Positions 9,409-18,820 of a stretch of DNA of 64,000 bases are shown here, piece by piece (the first letter of the stretch is position 1; every line of letters begins with the position of its first letter). Where the stretch lies: NCBI GenBank assembly GCA_963849305.1, contig CAWKGV010000025.1:12987-76986 (forward strand), read 5' to 3'. The translations under genes and the position numbers were made by a program. The notes under the pieces are model-generated. The model had not been told where the DNA came from, searched no databases, and saw only the letters and a program-made list of their open reading frames with translations. The stretch comes from CAWKGV01 sp963849305. GTDB taxonomy: Bacteria; Pseudomonadota; Alphaproteobacteria; Acetobacterales; Acetobacteraceae.

Positions 9409-10032
9409 ATGTGGGCGGGTCGGCGAGCCAACGCCCCCACGCCTGGCGCTCCGGAGGAACAGGAGCTGCGTTTGCCCGACGGCGGACAGCATTTTCCGGC
9501 GCTTGTCCTGAATGCGGATTTCCGTCCGCTGTCCTATTTCCCCCTTTCGGTCTGGGCCTGGCAGGACGCGGTGAAGGCGGTGTTCCTCGACCGGGTTTCG
9601 GTGCTGAGCGAGTATGAAACCGAGGTTCGCTCGCCCAGCGTGGTCATGCGCCTGCCGAGTGTGATCGCGCTGAAGGACTACATCCCGTCGGCGCGCCGGC
9701 CGGCCTTTACGCGCTTCAACGTGTTCCTGCGCGACGGTTTCACCTGCCAGTATTGCGGCGGCCGCTACCCGGCGCATGACCTGACGTTCGATCATGTGGT
9801 CCCGCGTAGCCGGGGTGGGCGGACGACATGGCAGAACGTCGTCACCGCCTGCGGGGAGTGCAACTTGCGCAAGGGCTCGCGGGTGCCGCGCGAATGCGCA
9901 ATGTCGCCCCGCTCGCACCCGCGACAGCCCACCACCTGGGAATTGCAGGAGCAGGGCCGCGCCTTCCCGCCCAACTACCTACACCAGAGCTGGCGCGACT
10001 TCCTCTATTGGGACAGCGAACTGGAGAGCTGA
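9409..10032 (+). CDS. HNH endonuclease family protein
   Basis: 207 residues. The N-terminal half (ALVLNADFRPLSYFPLSVW) belongs to the conserved bacterial HNH family that is widespread in Alphaproteobacteria. The nuclease motif follows: CQYCGG (zinc Cys pair), DHVVPRSRGG (catalytic Asp-His), NVVTACGECNLRKGSR (Asn and second Cys pair). The first 25-28 residues are not conserved; a TTG at 9472 behind GGAGG at 9453-9457 is an alternative start. Its role is unknown; it stands alone with no methylase partner nearby. Confidence 0.85.
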   Translation: MWAGRRANAPTPGAPEEQELRLPDGGQHFPALVLNADFRPLSYFPLSVWAWQDAVKAVFLDRVSVLSEYETEVRSPSVVMRLPSVIALKDYIPSARRPAFTRFNVFLRDGFTCQYCGGRYPAHDLTFDHVVPRSRGGRTTWQNVVTACGECNLRKGSRVPRECAMSPRSHPRQPTTWELQEQGRAFPPNYLHQSWRDFLYWDSELES

Positions 10033-10063
10033 GGCATCCAGGTTCGGCGCAACGTGCACGCGA

Positions 10064-10396
10064 TCAGTCCGCGGGCACCGCCAGGATCGACCCGCTCTTC
10101 GCATCCACCGTCACCCGGAACTGCTTGCCGTCCTTCGTCGCGTCGGCGGTGAAGTGATCCCCGTCATTGTCCATGTAGCCAATGCCGGTGTAGCCCCTGG
10201 CCTGTAGTTCCTTGTACGCTTGCAGTTCCGTCATCCGTTGCGGCCAGCCGGTCACTCCGGGTGCCGTGCCGCCGTGTTTTGGGCTGCCGGAGGCAGGGGT
10301 GTTGCTATTTTGGGCGGTCGCTGGGCCTGACCCGCCAGCGCCAATCACGCCTACGGCGATCACGGCTGCCAACGCCGTTCTGCCGAACATCGTCAT
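10064..10396 (-). CDS. Small secreted PepSY-like protein
   Basis: 110 residues. An N-terminal signal peptide (MFGRTALAAVIAVGVIGAGG, cut near ATAQ) is followed by a low-complexity linker and a folded domain of about 60 residues: ELQAYKELQARGYTGIGYMD, DGDHFTADATKDGKQFRVTV and DAKSGSILAVPAD. The last block is the DxxxGxIL pattern seen in PepSY domains. Probably a periplasmic protein. It lies 7 bases downstream of the DUF2939 gene on the same strand, probably in one operon. The family call is by pattern only. Confidence 0.65.
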   Translation of the reverse strand: MTMFGRTALAAVIAVGVIGAGGSGPATAQNSNTPASGSPKHGGTAPGVTGWPQRMTELQAYKELQARGYTGIGYMDNDGDHFTADATKDGKQFRVTVDAKSGSILAVPAD

Positions 10397-10403
10397 TCCG
10401 CCC

Positions 10404-10910
10404 TCAGTCTCTCGTCGCGGTTGTGGATTGCCTCGCCTTGCTCAGAAGCTCCTCAGGCAGCCATGCCCGCGTGACGCGCCAAGAGCCGTCCTGCAACTGC
10501 ATCAGCAACTTGATCCGCTGATGCCGCTGGCCTGTGCCGAGCACGACCATGAAGCTCGCTGGCCCCGTGAAATACGCGTACTCGAACCCCCCTCTTTGGC
10601 CCGCCGTCGGCCCGGCGTCCCGCAACGTCGTGAGCAGGCCGTCGGGAGTCATCCTTCCATCCACCGCGGCGCCTTTGATGAACGAGCTGCCGAATGGCGC
10701 CAGCTCCTGGCCGCCAGGGCCGGCCGGGTCGTCGGCCAAATCCTCCTTCACGCCCTCTTGCACCGAGGACCAGTCCACCAGCTTGCGCAGCTCTCGCGCG
10801 TTCCCGGTCCGCACGGCGGCGTTCAGGCGGTAGAAGGTGGTACAAGGATAGGCAACGTAGCCCACGACCAGCACGGCCAAGGCGGCGGCGACAGGCGTCT
10901 TGGCGATCAT
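10404..10910 (-). CDS. DUF2939-family membrane-anchored protein
   Basis: 168 residues. One N-terminal hydrophobic segment (VAAALAVLVVGYVAYP) suggests a membrane anchor or uncleaved signal. The next stretch, TTFYRLNAAVRTGNARELRK, matches the start of DUF2939 proteins (short inner-membrane-linked proteins of unknown function), followed by LVDWSSVQEGVKEDLADDP. The C-terminal half has beta-rich blocks (FEYAYFTGPASFMVVLG). ATG at 10910. It is the first gene of a two-gene unit with the PepSY-like gene. Confidence 0.75.
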   Translation of the reverse strand: MIAKTPVAAALAVLVVGYVAYPCTTFYRLNAAVRTGNARELRKLVDWSSVQEGVKEDLADDPAGPGGQELAPFGSSFIKGAAVDGRMTPDGLLTTLRDAGPTAGQRGGFEYAYFTGPASFMVVLGTGQRHQRIKLLMQLQDGSWRVTRAWLPEELLSKARQSTTATRD

Positions 10911-11033
10911 GCGCTCTCCATTTCGTTCCCGGACGACCTCAGCTTAGCCGCTGGTATGGCCAGCGGTATCAATTCGCGGCGGCCAAAACCGCTTGAAGTC
11001 GTGACTTTCTTGCGAGCTAACCGTTTCGCCAGG

Positions 11034-14000
11034 CTAGCCGAACCGTGCCTTCACCCGCTCGCGCATTGACTGGAAGGTGACGTAGAGCATCGGGATTAGG
11101 AAAATGCCAATTGAGCTTGCCGCGATCATGCCGGCGAACACGGCGGTACCCACATCGCGCCGGCTGAGCATCGCCGCCCCGTGCGCGGTCACCAACGGGA
11201 TCAGTCCCAGGATGAACGCCACCGAGGTCATCATCACCGCCCGGAAGCGCAGGCGGGCGCCAAGCACCGCGGCCTCGCGGATCGGCACCCCCGCTTCGCG
11301 CTGCTCCTTGGCGAACTCGATGATCAGGATGGCGTTCTTCGCCGCCAGCGCGATCAGCACCACGAGGCCGATCTGGGCATAGAGATCGACCGACAGACCC
11401 GCCACGACGATGCCGATAAAGGCACCGAGCACGCCGACCACCACCGACAGCAGCACGGGGATTGGGATGGTCCAGCTTTCATAGAGCCCCACCAGGAACA
11501 GATAGGCGAACAGGACCGCCAGTCCGAGGATGATGCCGGTCTGCCCCGAGGCGAGCTGTTCCTGGTAGGCAGTGCCGGTCCACTCGAACCCGTAGCCGCG
11601 GGGCAGGTTCGCATTGGAAATGTTTGACATGGCGGCGAGCGCCGTGCCCGACGACACGCCGGGTGCCGGGCCCCCGTTAATGCTGATCGCCCGGTAGTTG
11701 TTGTAGCGCGTGATCACTTGGGGACCAGTAATGAAGCGCAATGAGGCGATCGAGCGCAGGGGTACCATCTCGCCCAGTTTGTTGCGGACGTAAATGCGCC
11801 AAATCGCCGGGATGTCGTTGCGATCGGACTCTTGCCCTTGCAAATTCACCTGCCAGGTGCGGCCATACAGGTTGAAGTTGTTGATGTAGAAGCCGCCCAG
11901 CGTGGCCTGGAGCGCGGTGAACACGTCCTCGATGTTGAGCCCGAGCGCCGCCGCCTTGTCGCGGTCGAGATCGAGGAACAGCGAAGGATTGTCGGCGGTG
12001 AACGTGGAGAAGACGCGGGCCAGGCTCGGGTTTTGGTTCGCCGCTGCCACCAACCCGCGCATGACTTGCCCGTTCTGTGCCGGCTCCTGGCCTTGCAGCG
12101 CCTCCAGATCATACTCAAAGCCGGAGCCGGTGCCGAGCCCAATGATCGGCGGCAGGTTGAATGGGAATATCACGGCGGAGCGGATCTGCTGCGCCGCCCC
12201 GAAGGTCCGTCCCACCAGCGCCTGCACCGAATTGGCGGCGCCGACACGGTCGGCGAACGGTTTCAGCCGCGCGACCATGAACACGTTGTTCGGTTCCTGC
12301 ACGCCGTCGAGCAGCGAGAAGCCGATGATCGAGAGCGTGTCCTGCACCTGCGGCATACGCTTGAGGATCTGCTCGACGCGCCCTGCCACGTCGCCGCTGC
12401 GCGCGACCGAGGCGCCGTCTGGGAGCTGCACGGAGATGAAGAAGGCGCCCTGATCCTCCTCCGGCAAGAAACCGGTCGGAGTGTGCATCATCATCCAGCC
12501 CGATCCGGCGGCGAACACCAGCACCAAGAGGACGGACAGAGCCGAGACCCTGACCAGCCGGCGCACCGAGCCCGCATAGCCGTTGCGCACATGATCGATG
12601 CCGTTCAGCACCCATCCCATGATCCCGCGCTTGCGGCCGGTGTGGCGCAGGAACAATACGCATAGCGCCGGCGACAGCGTCAGCGCGTTGATCGCCGAGA
12701 TCACCATCGCGCAACTGATCGTCACCGCGAATTGACGGAAAAGGATTCCGGAGAGACCGGGGATGAAGCCCACCGGGACGAACACCGACAGCAAGACGAG
12801 CGAGATCGCTACGATCGGCGCGGTGATCTGGCGCATCGCCTTGAGCGTCGCCTCAGCGGGCGAGAGCGCCGGCTCCTCCTCCATCACGCGCTCGACGTTC
12901 TCCACCACCACGATCGCGTCGTCCACCACGATGCCGATCGCCAGCACCATCGCGAGGAGCGAGACGGTGTTGATCGAGTAGCCAAGCGCGAGCAGGGCGG
13001 CGAAGGTGCCGATCAGGCTGACCGGCACCGCGACGGTGGGGATGATGGTCGCGCGCACGCTTCCCAAGAACAGGAATACGACCAGCACGACCAGTCCGAA
13101 CGCCTCGGCCAGCGTCTTCACCACCTCGCGCACCGTGTCGCGCACGAACTCGGTCGTGTCGTACATCACCAGGGAATGCAGGCCCGTGGGATAGCGGGGC
13201 GCCAGGCGCTCCAGGGTCGCGCGCACGGCCGCCGCCGTTTGTACCGCGTTGGCCCCGGGCGCGAGGTAGATCCCGATGGGCACGGCGGGCCGACCGTTCA
13301 GCCGCGTCTCCCGGTCCATGTTCAGGGCGCCGAGCTGTACATCCGCCACGTCGCGCACGCGCAGCACCGAGCCGTCCGGGTTCGCGCGGATCACGATGTT
13401 GCCGAACTGCGCGGGGGTAACCAGCCGCCCCTGCGTTTGCAGGTTGAACTGGAACTGCTGGCCGTTACCGATCGGCCGCGCGCCGATCCGCCCCACGGGC
13501 GCCACCACGTTTTGCTGCTGCACCGCGGTCACGATGTCCGATGGTGAGAGGCCAAGCTCCGCCAGCCTGTCCGTGTTGAGCCACAGCCGCATGGAGTAGT
13601 TGAGCTGGCTGAACAGGGTGGCCTGGCCGACGCCCGGCGTGCGCGAGAGCTGGTCGAGCACGTTGATCAGCGCGTAATTGGTGATGAACAGCGTGTCCAT
13701 CTTCGGATCGTCGCTGTAGAGGGCCAGGAACTCGAGGATTGCCGAGGACTTCTTTTGGACCGTCAGGCCTTCCTGCTGCACCTCCGCCGGCAGCAGAGCG
13801 AGCGCTGTCTGCACACGGTTGTTGACGTTGACGGTGTCGATGTCGGGATTGGAGCCGAGCGCGAAGCTGACCGACAGGTTATAGCTGCCGTCATTGCCGC
13901 TGCTCGACTTCATGTAGAGCATCTTGTCCACGCCGACCACCTGCTGCTCGATCGGCTGGGCAATGGCGCTCTCGACCACCGCCGCGGAGGCGCCTGGATA

Positions 14001-14147
14001 GCTCGCGGTTACGGTGACCTGCGGCGGGACGATGTCGGGCAGTTGCGAGACGGGAATGCGCGTCATCGCAAGCACGCCGGCGATGGTGATGACGATGGCG
14101 ATGACGATCGCCAGCCGCGGCCGGCGGATGAAGACCGAGGAGATCAT
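11034..14147 (-). CDS. RND multidrug efflux transporter, HAE-1 family inner-membrane pump
   Basis: 1037 residues, the normal size for AcrB/MexB-type pumps. It starts MISSVFIRRPRLAIVIAIV (first membrane helix), then the porter-domain sequence PVSQLPDIVPPQVTV. The proton-relay pair of Asp residues is visible in GIVVDDAIVVVENVERV near 405. A second half repeats the layout (hydrophobic segments from about 530 and 865). The protein would export lipophilic drugs or metabolites with proton import. Its adaptor gene lies immediately upstream with a 4-base overlap. No outer-membrane channel gene is adjacent, so a TolC-type partner elsewhere is presumed. Substrates cannot be told from sequence. Confidence 0.95.
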   Translation of the reverse strand: MISSVFIRRPRLAIVIAIVITIAGVLAMTRIPVSQLPDIVPPQVTVTASYPGASAAVVESAIAQPIEQQVVGVDKMLYMKSSSGNDGSYNLSVSFALGSNPDIDTVNVNNRVQTALALLPAEVQQEGLTVQKKSSAILEFLALYSDDPKMDTLFITNYALINVLDQLSRTPGVGQATLFSQLNYSMRLWLNTDRLAELGLSPSDIVTAVQQQNVVAPVGRIGARPIGNGQQFQFNLQTQGRLVTPAQFGNIVIRANPDGSVLRVRDVADVQLGALNMDRETRLNGRPAVPIGIYLAPGANAVQTAAAVRATLERLAPRYPTGLHSLVMYDTTEFVRDTVREVVKTLAEAFGLVVLVVFLFLGSVRATIIPTVAVPVSLIGTFAALLALGYSINTVSLLAMVLAIGIVVDDAIVVVENVERVMEEEPALSPAEATLKAMRQITAPIVAISLVLLSVFVPVGFIPGLSGILFRQFAVTISCAMVISAINALTLSPALCVLFLRHTGRKRGIMGWVLNGIDHVRNGYAGSVRRLVRVSALSVLLVLVFAAGSGWMMMHTPTGFLPEEDQGAFFISVQLPDGASVARSGDVAGRVEQILKRMPQVQDTLSIIGFSLLDGVQEPNNVFMVARLKPFADRVGAANSVQALVGRTFGAAQQIRSAVIFPFNLPPIIGLGTGSGFEYDLEALQGQEPAQNGQVMRGLVAAANQNPSLARVFSTFTADNPSLFLDLDRDKAAALGLNIEDVFTALQATLGGFYINNFNLYGRTWQVNLQGQESDRNDIPAIWRIYVRNKLGEMVPLRSIASLRFITGPQVITRYNNYRAISINGGPAPGVSSGTALAAMSNISNANLPRGYGFEWTGTAYQEQLASGQTGIILGLAVLFAYLFLVGLYESWTIPIPVLLSVVVGVLGAFIGIVVAGLSVDLYAQIGLVVLIALAAKNAILIIEFAKEQREAGVPIREAAVLGARLRFRAVMMTSVAFILGLIPLVTAHGAAMLSRRDVGTAVFAGMIAASSIGIFLIPMLYVTFQSMRERVKARFG

Positions 14148-15361
14148 CGCGCGGCCGTGGCGCTCGCCTTGGCTGGCGTCGGCGACGCGTTCGCGCGCTT
14201 CAGCTCAGCCGGGCTAGCGCCAGGGGTTGGGGCGGCCGGGCCCGGCACGACGGTTATGCCCGGGTGCACCTTCTGCACCCCGTCCACGATCACCGTCTCG
14301 CCCTGTGTCAACCCGGTGAGCACGGTCGCGGTCGAAGGCGTGGATTGGCCGAGTTGCACGCGCGCCTCGCGCACCTTGTTCTGCGCATCGACGGTATAGA
14401 CGTAATCGCCCCGCAAGTCGGATAGAACGGCGGCACGCGGGATAGCGAGCAGTTGCACCGGCTCCGCGCCTTCCAGCATCACGGTGACGAACTCCCCGTC
14501 CACCAGCTCGCGCACGGTCGCCTGGTTGACCTTTGCGCCGCTGACTGGCGGGTTAGGGATGCTGCCGCGCAGCGTGATCGAGTCGGTGCTGGGGGAAACC
14601 GTGTTGTCCACGAAGTCGAGCGTGCCGATCTGGCCGTAGGTTCGGCCGTCCGGCAGCCTAAGCTTGACGACAACCGCCTTCAACCCGCCTTTGTCGGCGT
14701 ATCGGTGCCTGAGGTCCAAGTTCGTGCGCAGCGAGATCGGGAACACGACGTACATCGGATCTTGGCTGACGATCCTGGTCAGCGTGCCGGAGCCGGGTGA
14801 GACGACATTGCCCGGCGTCACCGAGGTGCGGCCGATCTTGCCTTCGATCGGCGCGTGGATTTCGGTATAGCTCAGGTTGATGGCCGATTGGCGCTGCTGC
14901 GCCTCGGCCGACTGCACTTGGGCGGCGTCGGAGAGCAAGGTGGCGCGGGCCGTGTCCACCGCCGATTGCTGGCCCGCCGGCGTTCTCAGCAGCGACGCCG
15001 CCCGATCATAGGTGAGCTTGGCGTTCTGCAATTGCGCCTGCGCCTGCTGCACCGCCGCCTGCTTGGCCGCCAAGTCCGCTTGGAACGGCGGCTGCTCGAG
15101 CACATAGAGCAAATCGCCCTTCTTGACCTCAGATCCTTCGACGAAGTTCTGCTGCTCGAGGAACGCGGTGACGCGCGCCACCAGCGCCACTCGCTGGGGT
15201 GCCTGGATGCGGCCGACGAACTCCGAAGATTCCGTGATCGGCTGGGGCTCGGCGCGCACCACGCCGACCCCGGGCGGCCCGGCCTTGGGCATCTGCGCAC
15301 CCGCGACGCCGATGGCGAGCAGCAGCGCGGTGAGCGCAGCCGCCGGCAAGCGGAAGGTCAT
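14144..15361 (-). CDS. RND efflux periplasmic adaptor subunit
   Basis: 405 residues from the ATG at 15361, which is chosen over 15391 because GGAGA stands at the right distance and the signal peptide MTFRLPAAALTALLLAIGVA begins there. After the signal come the barrel-sandwich halves (SSEFVGRIQAPQRVALVARV and APIEGKIGRTSVTPGNVVSP) separated by an alpha hairpin rich in Gln/Ala (about residues 85-145). Then follow the beta-barrel and membrane-proximal domains, and an Ala/Pro/Thr-rich tail. It links the pump to an outer-membrane channel. Its stop overlaps the pump gene start (ATGA), so the two are translated together. Confidence 0.93.
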   Translation of the reverse strand: MTFRLPAAALTALLLAIGVAGAQMPKAGPPGVGVVRAEPQPITESSEFVGRIQAPQRVALVARVTAFLEQQNFVEGSEVKKGDLLYVLEQPPFQADLAAKQAAVQQAQAQLQNAKLTYDRAASLLRTPAGQQSAVDTARATLLSDAAQVQSAEAQQRQSAINLSYTEIHAPIEGKIGRTSVTPGNVVSPGSGTLTRIVSQDPMYVVFPISLRTNLDLRHRYADKGGLKAVVVKLRLPDGRTYGQIGTLDFVDNTVSPSTDSITLRGSIPNPPVSGAKVNQATVRELVDGEFVTVMLEGAEPVQLLAIPRAAVLSDLRGDYVYTVDAQNKVREARVQLGQSTPSTATVLTGLTQGETVIVDGVQKVHPGITVVPGPAAPTPGASPAELKRANASPTPAKASATAAR

Positions 15362-15468
15362 GTTCGATCGTCTCCGGCCGCAGCCAAACAACCCGTGAAG
15401 TACGGGGAGCCGGGCCGGGGGTCAATGCCGGTCTTGCGTCGCGGCGGCGCCCGCCGCAGGCTTGGGTC

Positions 15469-16356
15469 ATGTGGGCCGAACCCCCCGCGAGGCTACCCAC
15501 GCGCGTCCTGACCCGGATGCCAGAGCGGTTCCGCCGGATGCAGCGAAGCGAATGGGCCGACGCCAACCGCGCCGGCGCCCCTGTGGATTGCTTCCTCGAA
15601 GGCCCTTGCTTCGATGCGGCGGGGCGGCTGCATGTGGTGGACATCCCATACGGCCGCATCTTCCGCATCGAGGGCGACGCCTGGACGGGGGCGGCCGAAT
15701 ACGACGGGTGGCCGAACGGGCTCAAGGTGCTGCCGGATGGCGCGCTGCTCGCGGCTGATTACCGGCGCGGGCTGATGCGCATCGACCCGGCGAGCGGCGC
15801 GGCGACGCCGCTGCTCCAGACCGTCATGAGCGAAGGCTTCAAGGGGCTGAACGACCTCACCTTGCACGAGGATGGCTCGGTGCTGTTCACCGACCAGGGC
15901 CAGACCGGCTTGCAAGACCCGACTGGCCGGGTGTGGCGGCTGCATTCCGATGGCCGGCTCGATCGGCTGATCGCCACCGGCCCTAGTCCCAACGGAATCG
16001 TGCTGAACACGGCACAGACATACGTGTACGTCGCGATGACCCGCTCCTGCGAGGTCTGGCGCTTCCTGCTGCGCCCGGACGCGGTGGTGGCCAAGGCGCA
16101 ATGCTTCGCGCGCGTGCCGCCTGGCACGTCCGGGCCGGACGGCCTCGCGATGGATGCGGCGGATCGGCTCTATATCGCCAATCCCGGGCACGGCTGCGTC
16201 TGGGTGGTGGACCCGCAAGGCGAGCCGCTCTATCGGATCGACAGTTGCGCCGGACGGATGGTCACCAACTGCGCCCTCGCCCCGGACGGCCAGACGCTGG
16301 TGATCACCGAATCCGAAACCGGAAGCATTCTTGCCTGCGAGGTGCCGCCGCCATGA
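15469..16356 (+). CDS. SMP-30/gluconolactonase/LRE-family protein
   Basis: 295 residues from 15469; an ATG at 15517 (MPERFRRM) is an equally good start because similarity seems to begin there. The beta-propeller has the family's acidic metal-site blocks: FLEGPCFDAAGRLHVVDIP (Glu ligand), GLNDLTLHEDGSVLFTDQG, PNGIVLN (Asn ligand) and SGPDGLAMDAADRLYIANPG (Asp ligand). Such enzymes hydrolyse sugar or aromatic lactones. The stop overlaps the next gene (ATGA at 16353-16356), tying it to the HMG-CoA-lyase-like gene; that suggests a small catabolic operon, perhaps lactone opening followed by a C-C cleavage, although this is inference. Confidence 0.87.
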   Translation: MWAEPPARLPTRVLTRMPERFRRMQRSEWADANRAGAPVDCFLEGPCFDAAGRLHVVDIPYGRIFRIEGDAWTGAAEYDGWPNGLKVLPDGALLAADYRRGLMRIDPASGAATPLLQTVMSEGFKGLNDLTLHEDGSVLFTDQGQTGLQDPTGRVWRLHSDGRLDRLIATGPSPNGIVLNTAQTYVYVAMTRSCEVWRFLLRPDAVVAKAQCFARVPPGTSGPDGLAMDAADRLYIANPGHGCVWVVDPQGEPLYRIDSCAGRMVTNCALAPDGQTLVITESETGSILACEVPPP

Positions 16357-17273
16357 ACGAGCATGTCAGTATCTGCGAAGTTGGTCCCCGCGATGGGTTG
16401 CAGATCGCCAAGTCGCGTATGGCAACCGATGCGAAGCTGCGGTGGATCGCCGCCATCGCCGCCGCCGGGGTGAAAGAGATCGAGGTGGGCAGCTTCGTCC
16501 CGCCGCGCGTCATCCCGCAGATGGCCGACACTGAGGAGGTGGTGCGCCGCTCGTTGGCAATACCAGGCCTCACGGTGATCGCTCTCGTGCCCAATCTGCG
16601 CGGCGCGCAGGACGCCTACAAAACGGGGGCGCACAAGATCAGCGTGCCGGTTTCGGTCAGCGAGGGGCATAGCCGCTCAAACCTCAACCGCGCGCCTGCG
16701 GAGAGCATCGTCGAAGTCGGCCGGTTGATGGAGTGGGTGAAGGCGCAGCCCCGGCGGATGGAGGTGATCGCTGCTTGCTCCACTGCTTTCGGTTGCTCGA
16801 TCGACGGCGTGGTGCCGACCGCGAAGGTAGTCGAAGTGGCCTTCGGCCTCGCCCGCGCGGGCGCGGACAAGATCATGCTGGCCGATACGGTGGGCTACGG
16901 CCATCCGGCGCAGATCAAGGAGGTGGTGCGCGCGGTCCGGGACGCGATCGGCCCGGTGCTGCATGGACTGCACTTGCACGACACGATGGGCCTCGGGCTC
17001 GCCAATGCGCTCGCCGGGCTGGAGGAGGGCATCCGCGCCTTCAATTCCTCCCTGGCCGGGCTTGGCGGCTGCCCGTACGCGCCCGGCGCATCGGGCAATA
17101 TCGTCACCGAGGATCTGGTGTTCATGCTGGAAAGCATGGGCTTCGAGACGGGCATCGATCTTCCGAAGCTGATGCAGGCCCGCACGCTGTTGCATGAGGG
17201 GCTGCCGGATGAGCCGATGCACGGCCAGGTGCCGAAGGCGGGGATTCCACAGACGTTCCGCGCCGCGGCTTAA
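16353..17273 (+). CDS. Hydroxymethylglutaryl-CoA lyase family protein
   Basis: 306 residues with the HMGL-like TIM barrel. GPRDGLQ at about residue 10 carries the metal-binding Asp, HLHDTMGLGLAN near 205 the two His ligands, and LGGCPYAPGASGN near 235 the active-site Cys loop. Members cleave HMG-CoA or related hydroxyacyl-CoA esters to acetyl-CoA and a ketoacid; the last steps of leucine breakdown are typical. No liuABC genes are beside it, so the natural substrate is open. The start codon overlaps the SMP-30 stop. It converges on the mscS gene, leaving only 5 bases between the stops. Confidence 0.9.
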   Translation: MNEHVSICEVGPRDGLQIAKSRMATDAKLRWIAAIAAAGVKEIEVGSFVPPRVIPQMADTEEVVRRSLAIPGLTVIALVPNLRGAQDAYKTGAHKISVPVSVSEGHSRSNLNRAPAESIVEVGRLMEWVKAQPRRMEVIAACSTAFGCSIDGVVPTAKVVEVAFGLARAGADKIMLADTVGYGHPAQIKEVVRAVRDAIGPVLHGLHLHDTMGLGLANALAGLEEGIRAFNSSLAGLGGCPYAPGASGNIVTEDLVFMLESMGFETGIDLPKLMQARTLLHEGLPDEPMHGQVPKAGIPQTFRAAA

Positions 17274-17278
17274 ATCAG

Positions 17279-18274
17279 TCATTGCGGGGCTTGACTGGGC
17301 TTGACCCGGCCATCCACCGCGAGGTCGGTGCCGCCCCCCTCGCGCACGATCCGGATCGGAGGCAGACCGACGATGTCATAGGTGGAGGATGCGATCCCGA
17401 TGCCTGCCTGCTCGAACTCCCGCAGGATCTCACGGCTCATCGCGTCCTTCATCACCCGGCTGCCATGGGGTGGGGCCACGAACCGCAGCGCGAGTTCAAT
17501 CCAGTTGTTGGTCAGGCTGTAGAACACCCTCGGCGTCATGTCAGCATTCGGCATCCCGTAGCGGTCGAGCATCAGCCTGACCCCCGCGCGCGCCTGCTCC
17601 TGCAACGCCGCGCTATGCCTTTCGGCGCAGGCGAGCATGATCCGTTCGGCGCGCGCGTGATCGGACCCGTAGCCGATCGTCAGGCGCATCTCTTCCCAGA
17701 TCAGCGGGAAGTCGCGGCTATAGTTGTACACGGGCTCGTCGAAGATCGTGGCGTTGCTGACGGTCACGATGCGCCCGGTGAACTGCCGCCCCTCGACCCA
17801 GACGGCGGGCTCGGCCGACTGCAGCGCCGGCGGCTGTCCCATCTCCATGATGGTCGTCTGCATGAAGCCCACGCCGATCACGTCACCCCGTACATTCGAG
17901 GCCATGACGATACGGTCGCCCACCTTGAACATATTTCCCCGCAGGATGACGAAATACCCCGCGATGGCGGTGATCACCTTCTGCAAGGCGAAAGCAAGCC
18001 CGGCGCTGAACAGCCCGAGAATAGTGGCGAGCTGCTGGGCGTTGTTGAACCAGATCGAGACGAGGCCCATCAGCAGAATGACGCCCGTCAGAAGGCTGGC
18101 GAATTGCTGGGTCCAAAAGCGGAGCTGAAGCAGCTCGGGGCGGGAGACCCACCGGATCACCAGCCCGAGCGCGGAGCGCAGCACCACGAACACCGCGACG
18201 AGGATCAAGGTGAGCAGCACCTTGTACCCTGTCTCCGCGTCGATCCCGACCAGCGTGACCCCGGATACTTGCAT
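17279..18274 (-). CDS. Mechanosensitive ion channel of the MscS family
   Basis: 331 residues from ATG 18274, chosen over 18313 because AGGAGG lies 7 bases before it. About three hydrophobic helices precede the MscS pore-lining segment, seen as LGLFSAGLAFALQKVITAIA near 88. The beta domain follows with FKVGDRIVMASNVRGDVIGV, then a C-terminal alpha/beta vestibule. The protein should release solutes on osmotic downshock. An insert of about 20 residues after the beta domain (MEMGQPPALQSAEPAVWVEG) is typical of the plant-like/YnaI-type minor branch. Single gene, convergent with the lyase gene. Confidence 0.9.
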   Translation of the reverse strand: MQVSGVTLVGIDAETGYKVLLTLILVAVFVVLRSALGLVIRWVSRPELLQLRFWTQQFASLLTGVILLMGLVSIWFNNAQQLATILGLFSAGLAFALQKVITAIAGYFVILRGNMFKVGDRIVMASNVRGDVIGVGFMQTTIMEMGQPPALQSAEPAVWVEGRQFTGRIVTVSNATIFDEPVYNYSRDFPLIWEEMRLTIGYGSDHARAERIMLACAERHSAALQEQARAGVRLMLDRYGMPNADMTPRVFYSLTNNWIELALRFVAPPHGSRVMKDAMSREILREFEQAGIGIASSTYDIVGLPPIRIVREGGGTDLAVDGRVKPSQAPQ

Positions 18275-18440
18275 CCGCCATCCTCCTAGCCTGTCCGACG
18301 GACAAGCACGCAAGAGTCAGGCGTTCGGTCCGCCAATCGTGTTAGGCAAGCGGATCACCTTTCCCCAGGCAATCCGCTCCGCGCCTGGCGATGGGGCTAG
18401 GGCGGCGGCTACACGCGCGAGACGCCGAACCGCGTCGGCG

Positions 18441-18770
18441 TCACCGCTCCGGTTGGGCCTCGCGCTCCTTCGTTGACTGCCAGCCCGCCTCGGCGCCCTC
18501 CTTCGTTGCCTGCCAGCCCGCGGCGGCGTCATTTTTCGTCGCGTGCCAGCCCGCCGCGGCGCCTTGTTCCGTCGCGTGCCAGCCGTGCTCCAGCCCCTGC
18601 CCAGTATTATGCGCGGCATTGCCGAGATTGCCGCCCGCGCTCCGGAAATCCTGGCTTGCCCACCCTCCCTGGTCTTGCGCTCGCGTCGTCTCGGTGGACT
18701 GCGCGAGGACCGGAGCGGCGGTTAGGACCATGCCGAGAAGCGCGCCGGACATGATAGCGAGACGCATCAT
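18441..18770 (-). CDS. Small periplasmic protein with tandem 11-residue repeats
   Basis: 109 residues. The ATG at 18770 opens a signal peptide (MMRLAIMSGALLGMVLTAAP, cut after LAQ); longer upstream frames lack sense. The mature protein has a polar lead and then four consecutive 11-residue units with the pattern xGWxATxxxAA: HGWHATEQGAA, AGWHATKNDAA, AGWQATKEGAE, AGWQSTKEREA. The regular hendecad with Trp, Ala and alternating charges predicts an amphipathic right-handed coiled helix, as in LEA-like or apolipoprotein-like proteins. No known family was recognised. It may be a membrane- or stress-related periplasmic protein; that is a guess from the repeat type. Confidence 0.75.
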   Translation of the reverse strand: MMRLAIMSGALLGMVLTAAPVLAQSTETTRAQDQGGWASQDFRSAGGNLGNAAHNTGQGLEHGWHATEQGAAAGWHATKNDAAAGWQATKEGAEAGWQSTKEREAQPER

Positions 18771-18820
18771 CGTTTTTCCCTTGTCGCATTGCTGTCCCGG
18801 AAGATGAGGGCCGCTTCGGA

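Noticed and set aside
12732..13547. Plus-strand frame of 271 codons inside the RND pump gene
   Set aside because: His/Arg-rich shadow typical of GC-rich DNA; the minus strand encodes a clear RND pump.
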